This document shows, in pieces, positions 7,937 to 16,299 of a DNA stretch of 64,000 nt. Below the pieces are notes generated by a model. That model had not been told where the DNA came from, ran no database searches, and saw nothing but the letters and a program-made list of their open reading frames with translations. The stretch comes from Pseudoselenomonas ruminantium (GTDB lineage: Bacteria > Bacillota > Negativicutes > Selenomonadales > Selenomonadaceae): assembly GCA_902780915.1 (NCBI GenBank), contig CACZHK010000008.1, forward strand, positions 1 to 64,000. The letters run 5' to 3'. The first letter of the stretch is position 1. Each line of letters opens with the position of its first letter. Made by a program: the position numbers and the translations under genes.

Positions 7937-9166
7937 ATGGCGCTAATTGTAAAGAAATTCGGCGGCAGCTCTGTAGCCACCACCGAAAAGATCATGAATG
8001 TGGCCAAGAGAGTGCTGAAGGAAAAGCAGCCCGGGGATAAGATTGTCATGGTAGTGTCCGCCATGGGCAAGACCACGGACCATCTCATAGATCTGGCTAA
8101 GGAGATAAATAAAGAACCTTATCAGTATTCAAGGGAAATGGATATGCTGCTGACTACCGGCGAGCAGGTTTCCATTGCGCTTCTGTCCATGGCCTTCCAG
8201 ACCTTGGGACAGCCTGCTATTTCCCTGACAGGGCCCATGGCCGGCATGCAGACCAATTCTGTCTACACCAAGGGGCGCATCATGGACATCACCCCGGAGC
8301 GTGTCCACGAGGAGCTGGACAAGGGGCAGATCGTAGTGGTGGCAGGCTTCCAGGGCAGGAATGAAAAAGGCGACCCTGTGACCCTGGGGCGTGGCGGCTC
8401 AGATACTTCCGCCGTGGCTTTGGCGGGTGCCCTGAAGGCAGATAGCTGCGAGATTTTCACTGATGTGGATGGAGTATATTCTGCAGATCCCCGCATGGTG
8501 CCCAATGCTCGCAAGATGAAGGAAATAACCTACGATGAGATGCTGGAGATGGCCCGCCTGGGCGCAGGCGTCATGCAGCCCCGCTCCGTGGAGATGGGCA
8601 AGCATTTCGGCATCCCCATCCATGTCCGTTCTACCTTTACCGAGAGGCCAGGCACGATGATTAGGGAGGATTATACTATGGAAGATAAAGATTTTGTGGT
8701 TCGCGGTGTCGCACATGATGATAAGGTAGCCAAGATTGCGGTGCTGGGCATTCCCAATACTCCGGGCATCGCTCATGAGATTTTCTCTGCCCTGGCAGAG
8801 GCCAACATTGATGTGGATATGATCGTGCAGAGCATCCGCAATATCGAGAAAAATGTCACTGACATGGTGTTCACCGTGGCCGCAGACGACCTTTCCCAGG
8901 CCAAGCAGGTGGTTGACAAGGTGGCTGACAAGCTCAATGCCGTAGCTGTGCTCATCGAGGAGGATGTGGCCAAGGTCTCCATCGTAGGTGCAGGCATGCT
9001 GGGCAACCCTGGCATCGCTTCCCGCATGTTCGGTGCCCTTTCCAAGGCTGACATCAACATAGACATCATCAGCACCTCCGAGATCTGCATCTCCTGCCTG
9101 GTGAAGGCTGACAGGCTGAAGGATGCTGTCAGCGCCATCCACGAGGAGTTCTTCCCCTCCAAGTAA
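7937..9166 (+). CDS. lysC: aspartate kinase
   Basis: This 409-residue enzyme phosphorylates L-aspartate, the first step to lysine, threonine, methionine and diaminopimelate. The N-terminal kinase domain carries KFGGSS (7-12) and the GRGGSDTSA substrate/nucleotide motif near residue 155. Two ACT domains in the C-terminal third (from about 265) would bind an allosteric amino acid. The frame opens at 7901, but ATG 7937 follows AGGGGGAG (7924-7931) and matches the family N-terminus. It has its own promoter and terminator, so it is monocistronic. The allosteric effector (Lys, Thr or both) cannot be told from sequence. Confidence 0.96.
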   Translation: MALIVKKFGGSSVATTEKIMNVAKRVLKEKQPGDKIVMVVSAMGKTTDHLIDLAKEINKEPYQYSREMDMLLTTGEQVSIALLSMAFQTLGQPAISLTGPMAGMQTNSVYTKGRIMDITPERVHEELDKGQIVVVAGFQGRNEKGDPVTLGRGGSDTSAVALAGALKADSCEIFTDVDGVYSADPRMVPNARKMKEITYDEMLEMARLGAGVMQPRSVEMGKHFGIPIHVRSTFTERPGTMIREDYTMEDKDFVVRGVAHDDKVAKIAVLGIPNTPGIAHEIFSALAEANIDVDMIVQSIRNIEKNVTDMVFTVAADDLSQAKQVVDKVADKLNAVAVLIEEDVAKVSIVGAGMLGNPGIASRMFGALSKADINIDIISTSEICISCLVKADRLKDAVSAIHEEFFPSK

Positions 9167-9187
9167 GTCTGCCCATTTTTCCTTTTG

Positions 9188-9217
9188 GCTCCTTGCCTCC
9201 TGGCAGGGGGCTTTTTT
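9188..9217 (+). terminator. Rho-independent terminator after lysC
   Basis: A 10-bp stem with G-U pairs (9188-9197 with 9202-9211), a 4-nt loop and six T residues. Confidence 0.85.
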
Positions 9218-9243
9218 ATGCAATAATTGCAATGGAACTGTTT

Positions 9244-9292
9244 TTGCAATAACAGGCTAAAAAGAAATAATATTGTATACAGACACCTGTAT
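9244..9292 (+). promoter_or_regulatory. promoter with overlapping palindrome upstream of the aminotransferase
   Basis: TTGCAA (9244-9249), an 18-nt spacer and TAATAT (9268-9273) form a likely promoter. Just downstream, ATACAG-ACAC-CTGTAT (9277-9292) is a 6-4-6 inverted repeat covering the expected start site, where a repressor could bind. Confidence 0.55.
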
Positions 9293-9376
9293 GGGTAGAC
9301 AGGACGGCATGAAACAGTTATTATATATACATGTTCAGGAAATGGCCTGGCAATGAAGGAAAGGGGAACGAAAGCG

Positions 9377-10618
9377 ATGACTATGAGGATGGCAGCCACT
9401 CATGCTGCTGATAAGGAACTCCATGATGCAATTTTCGGTGCCAGCGAGGCTTGCCGCCTGGCTGCCCAGAAATACGGTGCCTATAAGGTAACCAATGCTA
9501 CTATCGGCACCATGATGGACGATGAGGGCAAGTTTGCCACCCTGCCCACGGTGGAGAGGATCTACCGCGAGCTGAGTATTGGCGACTACATGCGCTACGC
9601 TCCCATCGCCGGCCTGCCTGAGTATCTGGAAGCTGTGATTGACCTCACTTTCGCAGACCAGCGCCCCGAAGGCTACTTTGCCTCTGTGGCTACCCCCGGC
9701 GGCACCGGCGCCATCCGCCATGCCGTGGCAAACTACGCCGAGCGCGGTGATTTCGTCCTCACCTCTGACTGGTTCTGGGGCACCTACAATGTCATCTGCA
9801 ACGAGTACGGCACGAAGCTGACGAACTTCAAGCTTTTCGACGATAAATTGAATTTCAACCTGGCAGATTTCACCCAGAAGGTGGAGGAACTGCTTGCCCA
9901 TCAGGACAGCCTGTTGGCAATCCTCAACACTCCTGCCCAGAACCCCACGGGCTTCAGCCTGACTGAGGATGACTGGGACGGGGTGCTGGCTGTGGCCAAG
10001 GCCCAGGCAGCCAAGGGCAAGAAGGTCATCCTGCTGGTGGATATCGCCTATATCGACTTTGCCGGTGAGAAGAACGAGACCCGCGCCTTCATGAAGAAGT
10101 TCAGCAACCTGCCGGAGAACATCCTGGTGCTCACGGCCTTCTCCATGTCCAAGGGCTACACGGCCTATGGCCAGCGCACCGGCGCCCTGGTGGCTGTCTC
10201 TTCTTCCAAGGAAGTCATCGAGGAGTTCAAGAATGTCACCAAGTATTCCGGGCGTGCTACCTGGTCCAATATCAACCGCGGTGCCATGACCCTCTTGGTA
10301 CGCCTCCAGCAGGACAAAGCTGCGTACGCTCAGTTCGAGAAGGAGCGGGATGACTTCTATGAGCTCATCAAGGGCAGGGCGGCCATCTTCACCAAGGAAG
10401 CGGAAGCCTGCGGCCTGCCGGCGCTTCCCTACAAGGGCGGCTTCTTCCTGGCTGTGCCTGCTGCAGACCCCAAGGCCGTCTGCGAGAAGCTACACGAGGA
10501 CCTGGTCTTCGCAGTGCCTCTGAAGCTGGGTGTGCGCATTGCTGCCTGCTCCGTAGCTACGGAGAAGATGCCCGGCATTGCCGAGAAGGTGCTGAAGGCC
10601 TTGAAAGCTGTGGAATAA
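9377..10618 (+). CDS. PLP-dependent class I/II aminotransferase
   Basis: This fold-type I aminotransferase of about 413 residues transfers amino groups through pyridoxal phosphate. The PLP lysine is K259 in SMSKGYTAYGQR. NTPAQNPTG is the conserved Asn-Pro substrate/cofactor loop, and DIAYIDF supplies the ring-binding Asp/Tyr. The start is uncertain: ATG 9353 is possible, but ATG 9377 follows AAGGGGAACG at a better distance. ATGs at 9383 and 9389 are also in frame. Location after lysC would suit an aspartate or aromatic aminotransferase, but substrate is not determined. Confidence 0.88.
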   Translation: MTMRMAATHAADKELHDAIFGASEACRLAAQKYGAYKVTNATIGTMMDDEGKFATLPTVERIYRELSIGDYMRYAPIAGLPEYLEAVIDLTFADQRPEGYFASVATPGGTGAIRHAVANYAERGDFVLTSDWFWGTYNVICNEYGTKLTNFKLFDDKLNFNLADFTQKVEELLAHQDSLLAILNTPAQNPTGFSLTEDDWDGVLAVAKAQAAKGKKVILLVDIAYIDFAGEKNETRAFMKKFSNLPENILVLTAFSMSKGYTAYGQRTGALVAVSSSKEVIEEFKNVTKYSGRATWSNINRGAMTLLVRLQQDKAAYAQFEKERDDFYELIKGRAAIFTKEAEACGLPALPYKGGFFLAVPAADPKAVCEKLHEDLVFAVPLKLGVRIAACSVATEKMPGIAEKVLKALKAVE

Positions 10619-10667
10619 AGGAATCTCAGAAGCTGGACTGTGCTGACAATTTCAAATTGATAAAGGT

Positions 10668-10713
10668 GGTGTGCCTTTCCTTAAGGGGAAAGTGCATGCC
10701 ATTTTTCTTTTTT
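10668..10713 (+). terminator. Rho-independent terminator after the aminotransferase
   Basis: GGTGTGC-CTTTCC (10668-10680) pairs with GGAAAG-T-GCATGCC (10687-10700), with one bulged T. A T-rich tail follows (10702-10713). Confidence 0.75.
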
Positions 10714-10728
10714 CGTGAAAATTTGCGG

Positions 10729-10757
10729 TTGCTGAGAGTCTTAAATGAAGTTATAAT
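10729..10757 (+). promoter_or_regulatory. promoter of the DUF47-PiT operon
   Basis: TTGCTG (10729-10734), a 17-nt spacer and TATAAT (10752-10757) lie about 50 nt before the DUF47 ATG. Confidence 0.7.
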
Positions 10758-10807
10758 GAAAGAGTGATATATGTGTTGCAGATTGTGAGGAGGAGGACAA
10801 AGGCGAA

Positions 10808-11434
10808 ATGTTTAAGTTCAATCAGAAGGACACGGAATACTTTGACCTTTTTGTTGAAAGTGCCCGTTATTTTTACAATGGTGCCCTGATGATGGATGAA
10901 GTCATGCTGGACTACAGCAAGGCCACGGACAAGGTCCGGGAAATTATGGAGCTTGAGCATGAGGCCGATGCGGTGAATGACAAGATCATCGACAAGTTGA
11001 ACATGACCTTCATCACTCCTATCGACCGCGAGGATATCTATGCTATTGCCAACGGGCTGGATGACGGGGTGGACATCCTGCAGGGAACGCTCCAGCGCAT
11101 CGTCATGTACAAGACAGGCAAGGCCATGAACGGGGCGATATCCCTCACCAAGCTCATCATCGAAGCCACGGAAGAAATAATCAAGGCTCTGACCATGCTG
11201 AAGGATATCCACAAGAATCAGGCTCAGATCCTGGATGCCACCCACAAGATCGCCCAGTTGGAAAGCGAAGGGGACAGGGTCTATCGCCATGAGGTGGCCT
11301 ACCTCTTTGATCAGGAAAAGAACCCCATCGAGCTTATCAAGTGGAAGGATATCCTGGAGAATCTGGAAGATACCCTTGACCACTGCGAGAAGATTGGGGA
11401 TATGCTCAGAGGCGTGGTGATGAAGTATGCATGA
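10808..11434 (+). CDS. DUF47 (PhoU-like) protein paired with a phosphate permease
   Basis: This 208-residue, mostly helical, charged protein belongs to the DUF47/TIGR00153 family, which resembles PhoU. It contains the repeated E-H-E-A-D and E-x-E-G-D acidic metal-binding segments characteristic of that fold (near residues 45-50 and 150-158). Members are almost always encoded just before a PiT phosphate transporter and are thought to modulate it. Here the stop overlaps the permease start by 8 nt. GAGGAGGA directly upstream provides the ribosome site. The protein is probably cytoplasmic and associated with the permease. Confidence 0.92.
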   Translation: MFKFNQKDTEYFDLFVESARYFYNGALMMDEVMLDYSKATDKVREIMELEHEADAVNDKIIDKLNMTFITPIDREDIYAIANGLDDGVDILQGTLQRIVMYKTGKAMNGAISLTKLIIEATEEIIKALTMLKDIHKNQAQILDATHKIAQLESEGDRVYRHEVAYLFDQEKNPIELIKWKDILENLEDTLDHCEKIGDMLRGVVMKYA

Positions 11435-12425
11435 GCTGCAATATCTGATTTTCACCGTCATTGTGCTGGCCCTGCTTTTTGACTATATCAATGGCTTCCA
11501 CGATACGGCCAATGCTATAGCTACTTCCGTGTCCACCAGGGCCATTCACCCAAGCCATGCCATTATGATGGCAGCGGTGCTGAATTTTGCCGGAGCTATG
11601 TATTCCACAGGCGTGGCCAAGACCATCGGTGCGGATATCGTGAAGTCAGCCCAGCATGTGGATGAGCATATCATCATCGCCGCCCTGGTGGGGGCGGTGG
11701 TCTGGAATATCGTCACCTGGTGGCTGGCAGTGCCCTCCAGTTCCTCCCATGCTTTGGTGGGAGGCATCATCGGGGCGGTGCTGGTCTCTGTGGGGGCGGA
11801 CGGGCTGAATTTTGCCGGCATAGGCAAGATAGTCATTGCCCTTATCGGTTCGCCGATTTTGGGCATTGCCACGGGCTTCATCGTGATGATGGTGCTCTAC
11901 CGCATTTTCGGCAATGCCAGTCCCTCGAAGGTGAACCACAAGTTCAAGAAAATGCAGATTGCCGCCGCTGCCATGATGGCTTTCTCCCATGGCTCCAACG
12001 ATGCCCAGAAGTCCATGGGTATCATCACCCTGGCTCTGCTCTCTGGCGGCTACATAGATGTCTTTGAAGTGCCTACCTATGTAAAGGTGCTGGCGGCCAC
12101 CGCCATGGCCTGCGGCACTGCCATGGGCGGCTGGCGCATCATCAAGACGGTGGGCGGCAAGATTTTCAAGCTGGAGCCAATCTCAGGCTTCGCTGCTGAC
12201 CTCAATTCCTCCATCGTCATCTTCACCGCCACTATGCTGCACCTGCCGGTCAGCACCACCCATGTGGTGTCCGGCTCCATCATGGGCGTCGGCACCGCCA
12301 AGCGTGTCAACGCTGTCCGCTGGGGCGTAGCCCAGCAGATGGTCATGGCCTGGGTCATGACCATACCATGCACTGCTCTCATGGGAGCAGGCGCCTATCA
12401 GGTGGTTTGCATGGTGTTCAAGTGA
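11427..12425 (+). CDS. PiT-family inorganic phosphate transporter
   Basis: This 332-residue integral membrane protein imports phosphate with a cation. It has the two internally repeated PiT signature regions, GFHDTANAIATSVSTRAI near the N-terminus (about residues 21-39) and HGSNDAQKSMGI in the middle (about 190-201). About ten hydrophobic helices are visible. Its length is typical of short bacterial and archaeal PiT proteins. It is translationally coupled to the DUF47 gene and followed by a clear terminator. Confidence 0.94.
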   Translation: MHELQYLIFTVIVLALLFDYINGFHDTANAIATSVSTRAIHPSHAIMMAAVLNFAGAMYSTGVAKTIGADIVKSAQHVDEHIIIAALVGAVVWNIVTWWLAVPSSSSHALVGGIIGAVLVSVGADGLNFAGIGKIVIALIGSPILGIATGFIVMMVLYRIFGNASPSKVNHKFKKMQIAAAAMMAFSHGSNDAQKSMGIITLALLSGGYIDVFEVPTYVKVLAATAMACGTAMGGWRIIKTVGGKIFKLEPISGFAADLNSSIVIFTATMLHLPVSTTHVVSGSIMGVGTAKRVNAVRWGVAQQMVMAWVMTIPCTALMGAGAYQVVCMVFK

Positions 12426-12433
12426 ATATAGTG

Positions 12434-12462
12434 AAAGCACTGTCAGACGGCAGTGCTTTTTT
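12434..12462 (+). terminator. Rho-independent terminator after pit
   Basis: A 9-bp perfect stem AAAGCACTG/CAGTGCTTT (12434-12442 with 12451-12459), followed by further T residues. Confidence 0.88.
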
Positions 12463-12563
12463 GGTGCGTAGTTTTAGGTTGAAGATTGATTTCATAAGTT
12501 ATAACTGATAAAATTAACAGATAAAGAATATTTATAGAGTATATCTGATAAGAAGGCGATTTT

Positions 12564-13772
12564 ATGATAAAACGAGACTTGTATCTGAAAAGGATACGAC
12601 CCTTCATGAATAAGGATCTGATAAAAGTTATCACTGGCATTCGGCGCTGCGGAAAGTCTGTCATGCTGGAAATCATACAGGATGAGCTGAGAAAAGAGGG
12701 TGTGCCCGCCGAGTCGATGCTGGCTTACAACTTTGAGTCTATGACTTTGTCACATCTCTGCACTGCGGAAGCGCTGCACCATGATGTCATGGCAAAGGCG
12801 AGGGAAATACAGGGGAAGGCATATCTGTTCTTTGATGAAGTGCAGGAGGTCAAAGACTGGGAGAGGGCTGTGAACTCCTTCAGAGTTGATTTGGACTGCG
12901 ATATATACATCACCGGCTCGAACTCAAAACTCTTGTCAGGGGAACTCGCTACTTATCTGGCAGGCCGTTATGTAGAGTTTGTCATGTACCCGCTCTCATT
13001 CCGTGAATTCTTCGATTTTGCCAGTGCCAATCAGCCGAGCCTAACCGTATCCGAAGGCTTTCAGCAATACTTGCGCTTCGGTGGCATGCCTTATCTTTGG
13101 AACCTTGGATATCAGGAGCCAGCAGTCAGGCAATATCTTCAGGATTTATATAACGCCATAGAGTTGAAGGATATCATACGCAGGAACAAGATCCGGGATG
13201 TAGATTTGCTGGAACGCATACTGGCCTATGTAACAGCCAACATAGGCAACACCTTCTCAGCTGCTGCTATATCCAAATACCTGAAAAATGAAGGACGCAA
13301 GGTAGCAGCTGAGACCGTCTTGAACTATCTGCACGCAGGAAATGAAGCGTTTCTCTTTTATCCCGTGAGGAGGCAGGACATAGCAGGCAAGAAGATTCTC
13401 AGCGTACAGGAAAAATACTATCTGGCTGACCATGGCATCCGCGAAGCAGTGATTGGCGGCAATATGCAGGATATCAACCTCATATTGGAAAATATAGTCT
13501 TTCTGGAACTGAAGCGCCGTGGCTACAAGGTCACTGTGGGAAAGTATGGTGAAAAGGAAGTTGATTTCATCGCCGAACGTCAGTCCGAACGTATCTACAT
13601 ACAGGTCTGCTATATCCTGGCTACCCCGGAGACTGTTGAGCGTGAATTCGGTGTCTACCGCAACATTCGTGACAACTATCCCAAATACGTGCTCTCCATG
13701 GATGAGTTCGACATGAGCCGCGAGGGAATCATACATCAGAATATTAGGGAGTTCCTTTTGCAGGGGGATTGA
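12564..13772 (+). CDS. DUF4143-type AAA ATPase
   Basis: This 402-residue ATP-binding protein has the architecture of the AAA/DUF4143 family. The Walker A motif is GIRRCGKS (25-32) and Walker B is FFDEVQ (90-94). The TGSNSKLLSGELATYLAGR segment follows the ATPase core, and a C-terminal DUF4143 domain ends in a nuclease-like stretch (KYGEKEVDFIAERQ). The last segment resembles restriction-endonuclease folds. Function in the family is unknown; many members lie in accessory regions. It stands alone after the pit terminator. Three CTGATAA/CAGATAA-like words lie in the AT-rich upstream region (12504-12551). Confidence 0.85.
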   Translation: MIKRDLYLKRIRPFMNKDLIKVITGIRRCGKSVMLEIIQDELRKEGVPAESMLAYNFESMTLSHLCTAEALHHDVMAKAREIQGKAYLFFDEVQEVKDWERAVNSFRVDLDCDIYITGSNSKLLSGELATYLAGRYVEFVMYPLSFREFFDFASANQPSLTVSEGFQQYLRFGGMPYLWNLGYQEPAVRQYLQDLYNAIELKDIIRRNKIRDVDLLERILAYVTANIGNTFSAAAISKYLKNEGRKVAAETVLNYLHAGNEAFLFYPVRRQDIAGKKILSVQEKYYLADHGIREAVIGGNMQDINLILENIVFLELKRRGYKVTVGKYGEKEVDFIAERQSERIYIQVCYILATPETVEREFGVYRNIRDNYPKYVLSMDEFDMSREGIIHQNIREFLLQGD

Positions 13773-13801
13773 GGGGGAGATATAATTTTCAGAAATAGAT
13801 G

Positions 13802-14386
13802 TTAGAAATCCTTGGCTAGTATTGTGTTGAGCCATATCTCATTGTGGTTTGGGCGCACATCTTCAGTTTTCCATTGCTCAATGATTTTCAATCCGCTGGC
13901 ATGTACTGCGATATCTAATGTTTTCTCTGTTAGGTCAGAAAAGTATCGTCCATTACGTTCTCCCTCGAAGTCACCATATTTGAAAGAGCAGTAGAGGTGC
14001 CCCCCAGGCTTTAATGCTGTTGTCAATTTAAGGAAAGTAACTGGAAGTTCTTGTTTTGGAAGATGTAGCAAGGAGGCGCAGGCCCAAATGCCATCAAATT
14101 TGTTATTCCAGTTTATTTTATCGAATGTCATGCATAAGATGTCTTGACCTGTAAATTCTTGAGCTTTCTGGCAAAGTTCAGGCGTAGCATCAAGTGCCGT
14201 TAACTTATAGCCTTGCTGTGAAAAGTACTTTGTGTCGCGCCCGCTACCACAGCCGCAGTCGAGTAGCTGGCCCGTAGCAGGAAGATACGAAAGAAATTTA
14301 CGATACAAGGTTGTCATATCTGCATTCTGAGTATTAGCAACGAAGTCTGTAGCATTTTTGCTGTAATAGTCTATTGTCATGTTCAT
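13802..14386 (-). CDS. class I SAM-dependent methyltransferase
   Basis: This 194-residue Rossmann-fold methyltransferase has motif I LLDCGCGSGRDTKYF (about 37-51) and the acidic loop TALDATPEL (about 58-66). The catalytic-region segment WACASLLHLP is near 115. It resembles small TehB/UbiE-like enzymes. There is no DNA-MTase NPPY or DPPY motif, so the substrate is probably not DNA adenine. Its ATG overlaps the HNH endonuclease stop (4 nt), forming a two-gene operon. AT-rich composition sets it apart from housekeeping neighbours. A link to modification or protection alongside the HNH protein is inference. Confidence 0.82.
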   Translation of the reverse strand: MNMTIDYYSKNATDFVANTQNADMTTLYRKFLSYLPATGQLLDCGCGSGRDTKYFSQQGYKLTALDATPELCQKAQEFTGQDILCMTFDKINWNNKFDGIWACASLLHLPKQELPVTFLKLTTALKPGGHLYCSFKYGDFEGERNGRYFSDLTEKTLDIAVHASGLKIIEQWKTEDVRPNHNEIWLNTILAKDF

Positions 14387-15387
14387 CGTTTCACTATATT
14401 CCTTATCATACTTCTGTAAAATGGGTCATTTTCGGGATTAAAGTTTTCTCCACCCCAAATGTTCTTGGAGCCGAAGGCAGCAAGAATTTCATCGTAAATT
14501 CTGAAGGTCTCCGTCTTACGTTTTAATGGTGTTTTCCCTAATGCCTCGATGATTTTTCTAGATAGTGGGTGATTGCTACTGATTAATCGCTCGTTACGGT
14601 CTACGAGTTTTTGGACGTAGTAACGGCTGGGGAGGGCGTCGTTTTTGTGTTCGTTGCAGTATTCATGAGTCAGAGCTAGGTTCCATGGTTCATCATGATT
14701 GAGAACAGCGCGGGGAATTACGTGGTCTACATGGATATGGTTTTGGTCAAGCATTTCTCCGCAGTAGAAGCAGCGGCCTTCCTGATAGCCGTTGAGCATG
14801 TCGCGCATATATGTAATGTCTGTGCGTTCATAGCCTCGGACGAGATAGAACTGCTTTACATCGTTTATTAGCTGGGCATTTTCACGTTTCATCGCAAATG
14901 CTGATTCGAGGAGTCCCCAGCGGGCTTCAAGTTCATTATGTAAAGCTTTGGACTCGTTATCATTGAATACATTGAAAACGGAATCTGTCAGAACAATACC
15001 ATCCTTTGTAATCTCGTAGAATTTCTTGGGAAGGTCAATCTGATTGAGATTATGGAACCTCGGAATTACGTTGTCGAAAGCATTGTTTTTGACATAGGCA
15101 ATGGCTTCGTCGTAATCTACGGCACCTCCTTTGAAACGGGTCACAATTTTCTCCATCTTAGTGTAGCGTGTCTCATGGTTTAGTTGAGGCATGCCGTTAT
15201 CCAGCCGTTTATTGTAGAGTTTGAAAAATTCCTGTGCCAAAATCTCGTAGCTGGCGTTGGTGATGCCCTGCCGTACGAGGCTGTTCAGGGCCTCTGCTAA
15301 GGCAATTTTATAAGTGGAGGTGTTTAACCCATAGAGAGTTATTACACGCCATAAGTCTTTGTCTGTGAAATCTTGTATTTCTTCCAT
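14383..15387 (-). CDS. HNH endonuclease
   Basis: This 334-residue protein ends in a zinc-bound HNH nuclease domain: C206-x2-C209, then HVDH with D221-H222, N236, and C244-x2-H247. The complete ligand and catalytic set suggests an active metal-dependent nuclease. The N-terminal 200 residues are helical with no recognised domain. AGAGGAGAGG precedes the ATG. It is the first gene of an operon with the methyltransferase, read from a promoter at 15414-15442 in a palindrome-rich spacer. HNH proteins of this type occur in restriction, mobile elements and phage defence; which applies here is unknown. Confidence 0.85.
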   Translation of the reverse strand: MEEIQDFTDKDLWRVITLYGLNTSTYKIALAEALNSLVRQGITNASYEILAQEFFKLYNKRLDNGMPQLNHETRYTKMEKIVTRFKGGAVDYDEAIAYVKNNAFDNVIPRFHNLNQIDLPKKFYEITKDGIVLTDSVFNVFNDNESKALHNELEARWGLLESAFAMKRENAQLINDVKQFYLVRGYERTDITYMRDMLNGYQEGRCFYCGEMLDQNHIHVDHVIPRAVLNHDEPWNLALTHEYCNEHKNDALPSRYYVQKLVDRNERLISSNHPLSRKIIEALGKTPLKRKTETFRIYDEILAAFGSKNIWGGENFNPENDPFYRSMIRNIVKR

Positions 15388-15413
15388 AAGCCTCTCCTCT
15401 AATTATTTTTTAT

Positions 15414-15442
15414 ATTATACCGCAGTGGGGAGGTCGCGTCTA
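15414..15442 (-). promoter_or_regulatory. promoter of the HNH-methyltransferase operon
   Basis: Read on the minus strand: TAGACG (15437-15442), a 17-nt spacer and TATAAT (15414-15419). The start site would be near 15407, about 20 nt before the ATG. Confidence 0.65.
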
Positions 15443-15454
15443 TTAGAATTAAGC

Positions 15455-15489
15455 AATCATACACACTATAATGTAAAATGTGTATGATT
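15455..15489. repeat. 11-bp inverted repeat in the divergent spacer
   Basis: AATCATACACA (15455-15465) and its perfect complement (15479-15489) are separated by 13 nt containing TATAAT. It lies just upstream of the HNH promoter and could be an operator or a hairpin. Confidence 0.7.
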
Positions 15490-15562
15490 ATTAAAAGAAT
15501 GGTAGTGTTATACAATAAGGTTTTCTCTACCCTGCGAAGCGGTGCGATTTTATTTAAGATAT

Positions 15563-15606
15563 GTCTGATAGTCAGATTTTTATTTTTAATCGTCTGATTT
15601 TCAGAT
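15563..15606. promoter_or_regulatory. twin 15-bp palindromic sites
   Basis: Two near-identical palindromes, GTCTGATAGTCAGAT (15563-15577) and GTCTGATTTTCAGAT (15592-15606), start 29 bp apart. Both fit GTCTGATWKTCAGAT. They sit in the 380-nt spacer between the HNH operon and the small-gene operon, whose promoter begins at 15666. Paired identical palindromes are a strong sign of a dimeric DNA-binding regulator, which is not encoded next to them. Confidence 0.65.
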
Positions 15607-15665
15607 AACGGTGATATATAAAAAATATCACGAAAAAACATAGCAAAAAATATATTTGATAAATA

Positions 15666-15694
15666 TTGACGAGAGCGCATTTTGGGATTATAAT
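15666..15694 (+). promoter_or_regulatory. promoter of the small-gene operon
   Basis: TTGACG (15666-15671), a 17-nt spacer and TATAAT (15689-15694). The expected start near 15701 rules out translation from an upstream in-frame ATG at 15694. Confidence 0.78.
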
Positions 15695-15768
15695 TGCATT
15701 ATCAAAAGGCGCCTGATATTGAGTGTGGAGTGACAAGGTTGATTCATGAATGTGGAGGAAATTTTACT

Positions 15769-16041
15769 ATGGCAAAAGTTGTTGAGTTTCCCCAGCGTGG
15801 GCAGTGTAGAAAAGATAAAATAAAAATGGATCTTGAGCTGGAAAAAGAAATCAAGGAAACCATGGAACTGGTAAGAAAAGCGTTTACGCCTGATTTCATA
15901 GCTGCAATGAATAGAAAGTTTTCCGGAGAAGCTTATGCTGAGAAACAGAAAGAGAGAAGGAAGTATTTAAGGGAACTGCAGGAATTTGAAGATCTGATTG
16001 GAGGAAAACATCAGATAGTTGATATAAGAGGTGTAGATTAA
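15769..16041 (+). CDS. small charged protein of unknown function
   Basis: This 90-residue protein begins MAKVVEFPQRG and continues as a charged, probably helical chain (EKEIKETMELVRKAF and KQKERRKYLRELQEFEDL). No known domain or metal site is recognised. ATG 15769 has GGAGG (15754-15758) 10 nt upstream, and the promoter at 15666-15694 makes the longer frame untenable. It is the first gene of a short operon with the next small gene. The VVEFPQR opening is common in small accessory-region proteins, but that is only an impression. Confidence 0.7.
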   Translation: MAKVVEFPQRGQCRKDKIKMDLELEKEIKETMELVRKAFTPDFIAAMNRKFSGEAYAEKQKERRKYLRELQEFEDLIGGKHQIVDIRGVD

Positions 16042-16057
16042 CCAGAGGAGTGCGGCT

Positions 16058-16279
16058 GTGGAAAGTAAGAGAGAAAAGTTTGTACGTTTGGCAGAGGCGA
16101 GGACGAATAAAATCATAAAAATGATAGAATTATTGGGTAATTTATCGGATACGCGGACGTATGAATATACCGAGGAAGATATAAATCATATATATAGCAG
16201 TATATTTAACGAATTGAGCATATCCAAAGACAGGTTTGAATTGCATCTTAGAAAGAACGCATCAGTTTTCAAATTATAA
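16058..16279 (+). CDS. small conserved-looking helical protein of unknown function
   Basis: This 73-residue protein starts at GTG with AGAGGAG (16044-16050) 7 nt upstream, 16 nt after the previous stop. The pattern AEARTNKIIKMIELLGNLS...YEYTEEDINHIYSSIFNEL resembles a small uncharacterised protein type I have seen widely in bacteria: a helical region, then the Y-x-Y-T-x-E-D-I motif, then a second helix. No enzymatic residues or membrane segment are visible. Composition is AT-rich like the rest of this island. Confidence 0.7.
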   Translation: MESKREKFVRLAEARTNKIIKMIELLGNLSDTRTYEYTEEDINHIYSSIFNELSISKDRFELHLRKNASVFKL

Positions 16280-16299
16280 CTCGGAAGAAGGAAAAAGAA

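Noticed and set aside
15694..15768. Upstream extension of the small gene to ATG 15694
   Set aside because: The -10 box covers 15689-15694 and the start site is expected near 15701, so this ATG is not in the mRNA.
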